A stretch of 64,000 nucleotides of DNA from contig JBEKLU010000004.1 in NCBI GenBank assembly GCA_050010035.1, positions 1 through 64,000 on the forward strand, given 5' to 3'. Below, piece by piece: positions 15,853 to 23,670 of this stretch. The position numbers and the translations under genes are program-made. The notes under the pieces are model-generated. The model was not told the origin of the DNA. It was given only the letters and a program-made list of their open reading frames with translations, and ran no database searches. The DNA is from Roseiarcus sp050010035 (GTDB taxonomy: Bacteria > Pseudomonadota > Alphaproteobacteria > Rhizobiales > Beijerinckiaceae). Each line of letters starts with the position of its first letter. Position 1 is the stretch's first letter.

Positions 15853-16643
15853 AAGCGGTGCCGATCTCACAATACCTGGATCATATCGGGCGGGTGGCGC
15901 AATCCGACCTGCAATCGCCGCGACGCGACGCTGCGCTGTTCAAGCCGCGCGTCATTCGTGTGGTCGAGAATTCGGAGACGCGCAATCCGTTCGTTTTCAG
16001 CATGGCGCTGCGGGACGCGGCGACGGCGGCGCGCGCGCGCGCGCTCGAGGAGGGCCGCGAGCGCGCCGATCCGCAGGAGCGCTCGTCGAGCGACGAAGAC
16101 GCGCCGTCCGGCCCGCGCAAGACGCCGCCGGCGGCAGACGTCGAGGCGCGCATCGCCGAGGCCTATGATCGCGGCGTGCGCGAGGGCTTGGCGGCCGCGC
16201 GCGCCGAAGACGCCGATGCGCTCGCGCGCGAACGGGCCGGTCAACAAGAACAGGCCCTGATGGAGCGGCTCGACTTTCAACTGAACGAATACGCCCAGCT
16301 CGCCGACGCGATCGCCGCCGGGCTCGCCGAGATCGAACAACGAATCGCCGCGACCGTGGCGCGCATCCTCGCGCCCCTGCTCACGAGCGAGCTGTCCAAA
16401 CGGGTCGTCGACGAATTGTGCGCCAACATCGCGCGTCTGCGCGCCGGCGGATCGTCCGGCCTGATCCGCATCCGCGGCCCGGAGCGTCTGCTCGGGGCGT
16501 TGCGCGATCGCGTCTCCTTCCTTCCCGTCGACGTCGAGTTCGTCGTCGAAGACGGCGTCGAAGCGACGATCGAGGCGCAGCGCACCACGATCCGGTCCGA
16601 GTTGCAGCCGTGGGCCGACCTCATCGCCTCGATCGTCGCCTGA
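15849..16643 (+). CDS. fliH: FliH-like export ATPase regulator
   Basis: A 264-residue protein directly after fliF with a 4-bp overlap. It has a charged, Ala/Arg/Glu-rich coiled coil in the middle (residues 90-150) and a C-terminal segment (ERLLGALRDRVSF, DVEFVVEDGVEATIEAQRTT) typical of the FliH/SctL family. FliH binds FliI ATPase and links it to the export gate. Rhizobial FliH is very divergent and usually annotated as hypothetical, so the name rests on the C-terminal pattern, size and position. Confidence 0.65.
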   Translation: MKAVPISQYLDHIGRVAQSDLQSPRRDAALFKPRVIRVVENSETRNPFVFSMALRDAATAARARALEEGRERADPQERSSSDEDAPSGPRKTPPAADVEARIAEAYDRGVREGLAAARAEDADALARERAGQQEQALMERLDFQLNEYAQLADAIAAGLAEIEQRIAATVARILAPLLTSELSKRVVDELCANIARLRAGGSSGLIRIRGPERLLGALRDRVSFLPVDVEFVVEDGVEATIEAQRTTIRSELQPWADLIASIVA

Positions 16644-16652
16644 GTGGGGACG

Positions 16653-17912
16653 ATGACCGACCAGCCTCATCCAGAAATCATCATCATCAAGCGCCGCTCG
16701 AGCAGCGAGGACGAGCACCACGGCGGCGCCTGGAAGATCGCGTTCGCCGATTTCATGACGGCGATGATGGCGTTCTTCCTCGTGCTTTGGATCGTCAACG
16801 CGACCGACAAGAACACGAAGACCATCATCGCGCGCTATTTCAATCCGGTGAAATTGGAGGAGTCGGCGAGAACGCCCAAGAACATCCACGGCGACAAGAC
16901 GTCGTTGACCCCCGCCGACGTTTCGGACGCAAAGAACCGAGGCGCGTCCGGCGCCGCGGGGCCGGAGGACAGCAAGAAGACGAACGACGACCAGGCGACC
17001 GCGGTCAACAGCGGCGACGGTCCGCACGACAAGGGCGTGGAAAAATACGAGCGCCAGGGGTTGGGCGCCGTGGCCGAGCCGCCGGACCCGGCGAACCCCA
17101 AGCCCACGATGTCGGAGGGCGTTCTGTTCAGCGACCCCTATCGCAGTCTCGACGCCATCGCCGGTCCGGCCTCGCCGGACGTGCGCGCCATCGCTCAGAG
17201 CGAACGGCTGAGGGATCCGGCCGAAGCGGGCTCGGCGGACCCCGATGCGTTTCGCGATCCCTTCAGGCCGATCGGAGCGGAGGCGACGGCGGACGCGATC
17301 ACCGCGAAGGCGCCCGCATCGGCGCCGCCCGCGGACGCCGTTTCGCCGCCGCCGCAAACGCCGCGGGCGAACGACGTGGCCAAGCCGAAGGCGGCCTCTT
17401 CGTTCGACGGCGGCGCGAGCGCCGCCGAGGAGCAGAAGTCTCTCCTGGCGTCCGCCGGGCGCTTGAAGAAGGAATTGCAGTTGCAGGTCGGCGCGCTCGC
17501 GCCGTCGCATCTCGGCCCGGACATCGACGTGCAGGCGACCGACGAGGGGCTGCTCATCAGCCTGACCGACCGCCTGAACTTCGCCATGTTTCCGATCGGC
17601 TCGGCTGAGCCGCAGCGCCAAGTGGTGCTGGCGATGGACGCGATCGCTCGCGACCTGAAGAACCGCCCCGGCGTGATCGTCGTGCGCGGGCACACCGACG
17701 GTCACCCCTACAAGTCGGCGACCTACGACAATTGGCGGCTTTCTTCGGCGCGCGCCGAGGTGGCCTACTACATGCTTACGCGCGCCGGCCTTCCGGAGAG
17801 CCGCTTCGAGCGCATCGAAGGCTACGCCGACCGCCGACTGAAGGATCCGAGCCATCCCTTCGCCGCCGAAAACCGGCGCATCGAAATCCTGCTGCGGGAC
17901 GCGAAACCATGA
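16653..17912 (+). CDS. motB: Flagellar motor stator protein MotB
   Basis: A 419-residue stator subunit. The single transmembrane helix (IAFADFMTAMMAFFLVLWI) contains the proton-binding Asp at residue 33. A long low-complexity linker of about 200 residues follows, as in rhizobial MotB. The C-terminal 150 residues are an OmpA-like peptidoglycan-binding domain with RGHTDG and NWRLSSARA. ATG 16653 is chosen because GTGGGGA lies just upstream; a GTG at 16644 is possible. It is separated from motA (25982), as in Sinorhizobium, and coupled to motC by ATGA overlap. Confidence 0.93.
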   Translation: MTDQPHPEIIIIKRRSSSEDEHHGGAWKIAFADFMTAMMAFFLVLWIVNATDKNTKTIIARYFNPVKLEESARTPKNIHGDKTSLTPADVSDAKNRGASGAAGPEDSKKTNDDQATAVNSGDGPHDKGVEKYERQGLGAVAEPPDPANPKPTMSEGVLFSDPYRSLDAIAGPASPDVRAIAQSERLRDPAEAGSADPDAFRDPFRPIGAEATADAITAKAPASAPPADAVSPPPQTPRANDVAKPKAASSFDGGASAAEEQKSLLASAGRLKKELQLQVGALAPSHLGPDIDVQATDEGLLISLTDRLNFAMFPIGSAEPQRQVVLAMDAIARDLKNRPGVIVVRGHTDGHPYKSATYDNWRLSSARAEVAYYMLTRAGLPESRFERIEGYADRRLKDPSHPFAAENRRIEILLRDAKP

Positions 17913-19090
17913 ACGCCCGGCCCCTGGTCAAAACGCTCGTCATTCTGACGCTGGCGATCGGCGCGTCGGCGCCGGCGAACGCGCAGTCGATTTCGGCGAT
18001 GGCGACCGACCTGCAGACACTGCAGACGCAAATCGCGTCGGGCGACAAATCCGCCTACGCGGCCCAGCCGGAGCGTCTGAAGGCGATGGGCGCGGCGATC
18101 GCGGCGGCGAAGCCCGAGGTCTGGCGATCCAAGCACGAAACCGACGCCGCGGTCATTTACCTCTTGAGCGGCGGCCAGCCCGGCGATATCGCGCAATTGC
18201 TGCAGAGCGGCGCCGTGCCGAAGAGCGAAATGCCGCTCATGCGCGGCGCGGTCGCCTATGTCCTCGGCGATCAGACCGACGCGCGGACGCTTCTGGCCGG
18301 CTTCGATCCTCGCAAGCTCGATTTCAGGCTCGCCGGTCAGGTCGCCTTCGCGCAATCGGTTCTCGACACCTCGCGGGATGGGACGAAGGCGATCGCGCTG
18401 CTCGATCTGGCGCGTCTGTTGGCCCCCGGCAGTCTGGTCGAGGAAGCCGCTTTGCGGCGCGAGGTCCTGCTCGTTGGCGACCGACGCGACGGCGACCGCT
18501 TCGTTTCGCTCGCCAGGCAATACGCGACGCGCTTCGCGCGCTCCGTCTACGCCGACGGTTTCCTGCGCGGCATGGCGGAGGCCGTCTTGAAAGCCGACAT
18601 GATCGAGGATCTGCAGAGTTTTCAAAAGTTTCACAATCTCGTCGCCGCGCTGGCTCCCGACATCCGGCTCGGCTTCTTGCTGACCATCGCGCGGGCCGAA
18701 ACGCTGAACGGCGCGTTCGCCGTAGCCGGCCTTGCCTCCGGCGAGGCGCTGCGCGAAGCGCCCGGCGACAGCGTGGACGAGGCGCGCGGCCGGCTCTACG
18801 AAGCCGCCGCGCGAATCCTCACGCCCGAATACGACGACGGCGTCGCGGAATTGCGCAGCGTCGCGCCGTCGAAGCTGGACAGGGGCGACAGGGCGCTCTT
18901 GGGAGCCGTTCGCGGCGTCGCAGATTATCTGCGCGCGCCGCCGAGCGACGTCGGGCTGGAACGCGAGCGGGCGTCGACGCCGCCGCCGCCGGCCGAGGGC
19001 GACGAAGCGGCGGCGACGATCGCCCTGGGGGAGGCCGCGATCAACCGCACCGCCGCCCTGGCCGGCGTCGCGGAGAAAGGAAGCCCATGA
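17909..19090 (+). CDS. motC: Periplasmic motor protein MotC
   Basis: A 393-residue protein with an N-terminal signal peptide (LVKTLVILTLAIGASAPANA) and a helical periplasmic body. Its place between motB and the fliK/motD gene and features such as QPGDIAQLLQSGAVPKSEMP match MotC of rhizobia, which binds the periplasmic part of MotB and helps control stator activity and motor speed. It overlaps the stop of motB and the start of the next gene by 4 bp each. MotE, encoded at 34741, is the chaperone that stabilises MotC. Confidence 0.87.
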   Translation: MNARPLVKTLVILTLAIGASAPANAQSISAMATDLQTLQTQIASGDKSAYAAQPERLKAMGAAIAAAKPEVWRSKHETDAAVIYLLSGGQPGDIAQLLQSGAVPKSEMPLMRGAVAYVLGDQTDARTLLAGFDPRKLDFRLAGQVAFAQSVLDTSRDGTKAIALLDLARLLAPGSLVEEAALRREVLLVGDRRDGDRFVSLARQYATRFARSVYADGFLRGMAEAVLKADMIEDLQSFQKFHNLVAALAPDIRLGFLLTIARAETLNGAFAVAGLASGEALREAPGDSVDEARGRLYEAAARILTPEYDDGVAELRSVAPSKLDRGDRALLGAVRGVADYLRAPPSDVGLERERASTPPPPAEGDEAAATIALGEAAINRTAALAGVAEKGSP

Positions 19091-20577
19091 GCCTCTTGGC
19101 GCTGAACGCTTCGGTCGGCGGCGCCTCGTTGCCCGCCGAGCATCCGCGCGATCCCAGCGGGAGATCGGCTGGAGCTTCGCAATTCGCCGCGATCGTCAGC
19201 GCGCTCGCCGGCGAAGATCTTCACCCCGGCGCGCACGCCGCCGGGGTCAACGGCGCCGCGCCGAGCCAAAGCGCCGCCCTGCCGCGAGAATCGCCCGCGA
19301 TCGACGCGGCGCTCGCGGCGCTCGTCCGCGGCGCGCTCGTTTCGTCGACCACCGGCGGCGCGGCCGCTTCGCCGACCGTCGGCGGCGCGCTGCGCCGCGC
19401 TTCGAAGGAACGCGGCGCGGACGCCGGCGCCAATCAATCGACCGCCGGTTCGGCCGCCGCGACGCCGGCGCCGGCGGCGCAAGACGGCGCCGCCGCGAAC
19501 CTCGCTCTCGCGGGACTCCTCATCGGCGCGCGCGCTTCGCCGGCGGCGCAACAAGCCGCCTCCGCTTCGAGCTCGGCCGCCGCAGGCGGCGCGCAGTGGC
19601 CGGCCTTGAGGGGAGGGGGCGCGTGGGCGAGCTCCGATCCGGCGACCGGCGGCCCCGCGGCTTCGCCGCAGGCGACCACAGCCCAAAACGGCGTCGGCGC
19701 CGACTTCGCGCTGGCGGGCCTCGCCAACGGCCCGCTGACGATTCAAACCGCGGCGAACGGCGATCCCTCTCTCGGCATCAGCGCGATACGAACCCGCACA
19801 TACCTCGGAATCGACAGCGCCGCGCGAAGCGAGGCGAAGAACCCGATTTCCCGCTCGCAGGGGCGCTCCGCCGTGACGGCCTCGGCCGCGCCCGACGCGG
19901 CGGGCTCCGCTGCCGGCGGCGACGCCGCCGCGGCGCCGACGCACCCCGACACGCCGTCGGGCAAGCCGTGGACGCCGGCCCACAAGGAATCGCGTAGCGC
20001 CCCCGTCGCCGACGCTTCGCTCGGGGCGGTCAACGCCGCGGCCGATCTCGCGGCGACCGGCGCCGCTCCGATCGCCGTCAGCCAACTGGCCGATCGGCTC
20101 GCCTCGGCGGCGAGCGACATGGCCTCGTCGGCGACTCCGCCCGCGTCCGCGGCCGGCGCCGGAACCGCCCAAGCGGTCAAGGAGCTCCAGATCGATCTCG
20201 ATCCCGCCGATCTCGGCGCCGTGTCGGTGACGATGCGATTGGCCGGAGGCAAATTGTCGATCGTCATGGAGGTCGCGACGCCGAGCACGTTGAAGGCCAT
20301 CGAGGGCGAGCGTGACGCGATCGCCGAGCGGCTGGGCTTGACCAGTCAGTCGCTCGAAGCCCTGATCATCAAGCCCGCTGCGACGAACGCCGAGAGCGAC
20401 AATGCGCAAAGTCAGAAACCCGGAAGCCAGGAGTATGCGCAATTCGATTCGAACGGGGAGTCTCGAGGGAATGGACGGTCGTCCTCTCGCCGCGAAAGCG
20501 CGGCGAATCGGGGCGATCCTGGCGCCGCGGCGCGCCAGCCTGCGTCTCGCCGCGGGTTTGGCGATCTCGTTGTCTAG
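19087..20577 (+). CDS. fliK: Flagellar hook-length control protein FliK (MotD of rhizobia)
   Basis: A 496-residue protein of biased composition: an Ala/Gly/Ser-rich N-terminal 340 residues, typical of the molecular ruler part of FliK, and a compact C-terminal hook-control domain near 365-450. Its signature includes VKELQIDLDPADLGAVSVTM followed by RLAGGKLSIVMEVATP. In rhizobia this gene was first named motD and later shown to be the FliK counterpart. The last 45 residues after the domain are polar, and this stretch overlaps the start of the downstream lytic transglycosylase. Confidence 0.88.
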   Translation: MSLLALNASVGGASLPAEHPRDPSGRSAGASQFAAIVSALAGEDLHPGAHAAGVNGAAPSQSAALPRESPAIDAALAALVRGALVSSTTGGAAASPTVGGALRRASKERGADAGANQSTAGSAAATPAPAAQDGAAANLALAGLLIGARASPAAQQAASASSSAAAGGAQWPALRGGGAWASSDPATGGPAASPQATTAQNGVGADFALAGLANGPLTIQTAANGDPSLGISAIRTRTYLGIDSAARSEAKNPISRSQGRSAVTASAAPDAAGSAAGGDAAAAPTHPDTPSGKPWTPAHKESRSAPVADASLGAVNAAADLAATGAAPIAVSQLADRLASAASDMASSATPPASAAGAGTAQAVKELQIDLDPADLGAVSVTMRLAGGKLSIVMEVATPSTLKAIEGERDAIAERLGLTSQSLEALIIKPAATNAESDNAQSQKPGSQEYAQFDSNGESRGNGRSSSRRESAANRGDPGAAARQPASRRGFGDLVV

Positions 20578-21091
20578 CTTCGCTCTCGCGCAGGGCGCGA
20601 CCGCGGAGCTCTGCGAACAAGAGATGGCGCGAGCCGCTCGAGCGAACGGCATCCCCCTGAACATTCTCTATTCCGTCGGCCTGACCGAAACCGGGCGGAG
20701 GGGAACGTTGAGCCCTTACGACATGAACGTGGACGGGCGCGCGGTCCATTCGGCCACCCTGAGCGAGGCTCTGGCGCGGTTCGCTTTCGAGCGCGCGCGC
20801 GGCGCCAAGCTCATCGACGTCGGCTGCATGCAGATCAACCACCATTGGCACGCCGCGCATTTCAACTCCTTGAGCGAAATGTTCGATCCCGCCCGCAATG
20901 TCGAATACGCGGCGAACTATTTGAAGGAGCTCGAGGCGCAAGAGGGCAATTGGACGCTCGCGGTGGCGCGCTACAACGCCGGCCCCGGCAATCCCAAGGC
21001 GCAGAAGACCTACGTCTGCTCGGTCATCGGCAACATGGTCGCGAGCGGATTGGGGCAGTGGACGGAGAACGCGCGCGAGTTCTGCAAATGA
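20471..21091 (+). CDS. Lytic transglycosylase (SLT domain)
   Basis: About 206 residues from ATG 20471. The N-terminus is basic and hydrophobic and acts as a signal peptide (SLRLAAGLAISLSSFALAQG). The soluble lytic transglycosylase fold follows, with the catalytic Glu in YSVGLTETGRRG, the VGCMQINHHWH motif and the AVARYNAGPGNPKA motif. It would open peptidoglycan locally for the flagellar rod. FlgJ in this window lacks a muramidase domain, so this enzyme is the likely replacement. The start is placed after GAGGGA, giving a 107-bp overlap with fliK; in-frame ATGs at 20402 and 20435 would lengthen the overlap. Confidence 0.85.
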   Translation: MDGRPLAAKARRIGAILAPRRASLRLAAGLAISLSSFALAQGATAELCEQEMARAARANGIPLNILYSVGLTETGRRGTLSPYDMNVDGRAVHSATLSEALARFAFERARGAKLIDVGCMQINHHWHAAHFNSLSEMFDPARNVEYAANYLKELEAQEGNWTLAVARYNAGPGNPKAQKTYVCSVIGNMVASGLGQWTENAREFCK

Positions 21092-21418
21092 GCGGGGCGC
21101 CCCGGTCCGGCGCGGCTTGCGCCGCCGCAAATGGCCGAGCGCGCTGCGAAACGGCCGATTGTCTATCGTTGAAACGTTGAATAACCAAAAAGTAAGCAAT
21201 ATACGCCAACGTCGCCCGGTCCGAATGAATCGGACGCTTTCTGTCGCACCAGGGCGCCGTCGCGACGCGAGGCGCCGCCGCAGCCATGATGGCCGCCCAA
21301 GCGCAAGACCGAAGGGTCGCGTCCTCATGCCGGCATCGGCCATCCACGCTTTCGCGGGCCTGCTTCGCATCTCGCCGCGCGCTCCGCGGCCGTCGCGCCG
21401 CTTCGCGGCGAGCGCGCA
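21092..21418. other. Spacer before the diguanylate cyclase gene
   Basis: This 327-bp stretch contains an AT-richer segment at 21160-21210 with the promoter listed separately. The remaining 200 bases up to the next ATG are GC-rich. No small gene is convincing. Confidence 0.45.
21177..21205 (+). promoter_or_regulatory. Candidate sigma-70 promoter of the diguanylate cyclase gene
   Basis: A -35 box TTGAAT (21177-21182) and a -10 box TATACG (21200-21205) are separated by exactly 17 bases in an AT-rich island. Transcription would begin near 21212, leaving a leader of about 207 bases. This would let the cyclase and the following gene be expressed apart from the fliF operon. Confidence 0.45.
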
Positions 21419-22453
21419 ATGAGCCTCGCCTTCGACGCCAGGCGCGCGTTTCGGCTGGGCGGCGCGCTCGCCTTCATCGTCGTCAGCGCGCTCAGCGCGG
21501 CGCAGTCGCGAAGCGATCCCCTCGCCGAAGCCTACGTGCTCGCTTTGATATGCGTCAGCACGATCGGCCTCGTCGTAGCCGCAGGGGCGTCGGCGCAAAG
21601 CTCGCCATCCGATCAGAGCCGCGCGCACGCCAGCGCGACCGAGCGCCGCAATTTCGAACAGACCGTGGACGCGACGCTCACCAACGTGATCAGGCTGATC
21701 CAGGAACACGTCGCCGACGGCGCCAAATTCCACGACTCCCTGACCGGGGCCGATCGAAAGCTGTCGCGCAGCGATTCCTACGACGCGATCCACGAGATCA
21801 TTCTCTCGCTGATCACCGACAACCGCGCGATGCAGAACAAGGTGAACGCGTTGTCGGAAAAACTCGAGCAGTCGCGATTTCAAATCTTCCGCCTGCGCTC
21901 GAGCCTCACCAAGGCCGAGGAGATGGGCAATCGCGACGGGTTGACGGCGCTCGGCAATCGCCGCTTCTTCGACAACGCGCTGGCGGAGGAAGTCGCCAAG
22001 GCGCACGACTTCGGCGGCGAGTTGTGCATCGCGCTGGCGGACATCGACCATTTCAAGAAGATCAACGACAAATTCGGACATGTCGCCGGCGACATGGTGC
22101 TCAAGCTGTTCGCCGAACTCCTGACGGCGAGCATCAAGGGCCAAGACAAGGTGGCGCGGTTCGGCGGCGAGGAATTCGCCATCGTCTTCCCCGATTCGCC
22201 GCTCGCCGACGCGACCGCGACGGTCAACCAAATTCAAAAGCAACTCGAGAGCAAACAATGGGTGGTCGCGGCGAGCGGCGAGCGCATCGGCGCCATCACG
22301 GCTTCGTTCGGCGTCGCGAGATTGCAGGACAGCGAGGGCGCGGAGGACCTGATCCGGCGCGCCGACTCCAAGCTCTATGAAGCCAAGTCGAGCGGCAGGA
22401 ATCGCGTCGCGGTCGACCTCGCGGGCGAGAGGGAACGCGAGGCCGAATATTGA
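21419..22453 (+). CDS. Diguanylate cyclase (GGDEF domain)
   Basis: A 344-residue protein with two N-terminal hydrophobic segments (GGALAFIVVSALSAA; YVLALICVSTIGLVVAAGA), a helical linker, and a C-terminal GGDEF domain from about residue 178. The active-site loop is GGEEF at 249-253, an active variant. The substrate and metal motifs NRDGLTALGNRR and DIDHFKKINDKFGH are intact, so c-di-GMP synthesis is expected. The inhibitory I-site RxxD is not seen (KGQD occupies the position), so product feedback may be absent. It sits in the flagellar cluster with two PilZ receptors, suggesting local motility control. Confidence 0.9.
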   Translation: MSLAFDARRAFRLGGALAFIVVSALSAAQSRSDPLAEAYVLALICVSTIGLVVAAGASAQSSPSDQSRAHASATERRNFEQTVDATLTNVIRLIQEHVADGAKFHDSLTGADRKLSRSDSYDAIHEIILSLITDNRAMQNKVNALSEKLEQSRFQIFRLRSSLTKAEEMGNRDGLTALGNRRFFDNALAEEVAKAHDFGGELCIALADIDHFKKINDKFGHVAGDMVLKLFAELLTASIKGQDKVARFGGEEFAIVFPDSPLADATATVNQIQKQLESKQWVVAASGERIGAITASFGVARLQDSEGAEDLIRRADSKLYEAKSSGRNRVAVDLAGEREREAEY

Positions 22454-22938
22454 AGAACGACCTTGGCGGGCGGGAGCCGATGAGGCGGCGAAACGACTCG
22501 ACCTTCGCGCGCGTCTTGGACGAGGTCGAGCGATCCGACGATTCGGAACGGCGATCCGGACGCGTCGGCAAGCTTCTCGGGTACCCGTTCGCGACCCTCG
22601 CCCCTCCGACGGAGCCCGAGGCGAGCGAGGACCACGATCCGGCCGAACTTTGGGATCAAGCGCTCGACTGGATCGCCGAGCCGCGAGAGGGCGCGGACGC
22701 GCCCGGGACGGCCAGTCCGCCGAGCGACGACCCCGATTCGATCGCCGCGGAGCTCGGCCTGACGGGCGCGCTCACGCATGACGAACTCAACCGCGCGCGG
22801 CGGCGGTTCATGTGGAACAACCACCCCGATCGTCGGCCCGACGCGCCGCGCGAACTCGCCAACCGCCGCGTGGCGATCGCCAACATGCTCGTCGACCGCG
22901 CGCACGGCGCGCTCGCGCGGCGCCGCCGCTCGCCGTGA
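22450..22938 (+). CDS. J-domain-like protein
   Basis: Up to 162 residues. The C-terminal 60 residues resemble the J domain of DnaJ co-chaperones: helix II and the HPD loop are visible as ARRRFMWNNHPDRRPD (His125-Pro-Asp) followed by a helix III-like segment NRRVAIANMLVDRAHGAL. The N-terminal 95 residues are charged and probably unstructured. It lacks Gly/Phe and zinc-finger regions, so it would be a specialised type III J protein stimulating DnaK. The start overlaps the cyclase stop with a TTG at 22450; an ATG at 22480 is the alternative. A role in flagellar protein folding or export is inferred only from position. Confidence 0.65.
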   Translation: MKNDLGGREPMRRRNDSTFARVLDEVERSDDSERRSGRVGKLLGYPFATLAPPTEPEASEDHDPAELWDQALDWIAEPREGADAPGTASPPSDDPDSIAAELGLTGALTHDELNRARRRFMWNNHPDRRPDAPRELANRRVAIANMLVDRAHGALARRRRSP

Positions 22939-22981
22939 CGAATCGTCGGTGCGAACGCGCGGCGGCGACCGCGGCCGAAGG

Positions 22982-23638
22982 TCAATCGCCCTCGCCGAAG
23001 ATCATCCGCCGTGAGAACGGCTCGCCCCGATCGCCGGAGCCTTTCGGCCGCGGCCGGTCGTCCATGGCCAGCGTCGCCCCCTTTTCGTCGACCAACGCCC
23101 AACGCCCGTCGCGTTTCACGATCGATGCGACGCGTCCGAGACCGGGCACGATCTGGCCGGGCTTGACCATCCGCGTTTCCGAGCCGTTGCTCAGCCACGC
23201 CACGCCCGGCTCGGCCGCGACGAGCCGATAGCTTTCGGCGGGGGGCGGTCCGCCGGCCGCGCCGCGGGCGATCGAGCCTGTCGGCGCCATATCGACGGCA
23301 TCGTCGGCGCCGCGGACGATCGAGCCTGTCGGCGCCGTGTCGACGGCGCTGTCGGCGCCGCGGCTGTTCGCCGCCGCGACGGCCGGCGACGCGGCGGGCG
23401 CCGGCTGCGGCGATCCTCGCGGCTGCGCGAAAATCGCCAGATATTGCATGCCGTTGACGCGCGGTTCGTGATTGCCCTGGCTAAGCATGTCGGTGGCGAA
23501 GACGATCGAGCCGACCGCCATCGCCATGCCGACGCCGACGAGCGCGAGATCGCCGAGCGACTTCGCCGCGACGCGCCGCCAAACTCCGGAGGCGGTCGAA
23601 GCGACGGGGCGATGGGCGGCGAAACCGGGCAATTTCAT
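22982..23638 (-). CDS. Unnamed flagellar-region protein with one transmembrane helix
   Basis: A 218-residue protein downstream of fliI on the same strand. A transmembrane helix lies near residues 26-48 (ALVGVGMAMAVGSIVFATD), followed by a Pro/Ala-rich linker containing two copies of a 16-residue repeat (APTGSIVRGADDAVDM). The C-terminal 75 residues form a small compact domain (GVAWLSNGSETRMVKPGQIV, LGRVASIVKRDGRWALV) that looks like a beta-sheet adaptor such as those of pilus and secretion assembly proteins. I do not recognise a named family. It probably faces the periplasm and may belong to the basal body. Confidence 0.6.
   Translation of the reverse strand: MKLPGFAAHRPVASTASGVWRRVAAKSLGDLALVGVGMAMAVGSIVFATDMLSQGNHEPRVNGMQYLAIFAQPRGSPQPAPAASPAVAAANSRGADSAVDTAPTGSIVRGADDAVDMAPTGSIARGAAGGPPPAESYRLVAAEPGVAWLSNGSETRMVKPGQIVPGLGRVASIVKRDGRWALVDEKGATLAMDDRPRPKGSGDRGEPFSRRMIFGEGD
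23271..23366. repeat. Two tandem 48-bp repeats
   Basis: Two adjacent 48-bp units, starting at 23271 and 23319 with ATCGAGCCTGTCGGCGCC, differ at only a few bases. They encode the in-frame 16-residue repeat of the membrane protein at 22982-23638. Such repeats change copy number by slippage, so linker length could vary between strains. Confidence 0.75.
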
Positions 23639-23670
23639 GCGGTGTGCTTTCGTGAGCGCCCAAGCCGCCG

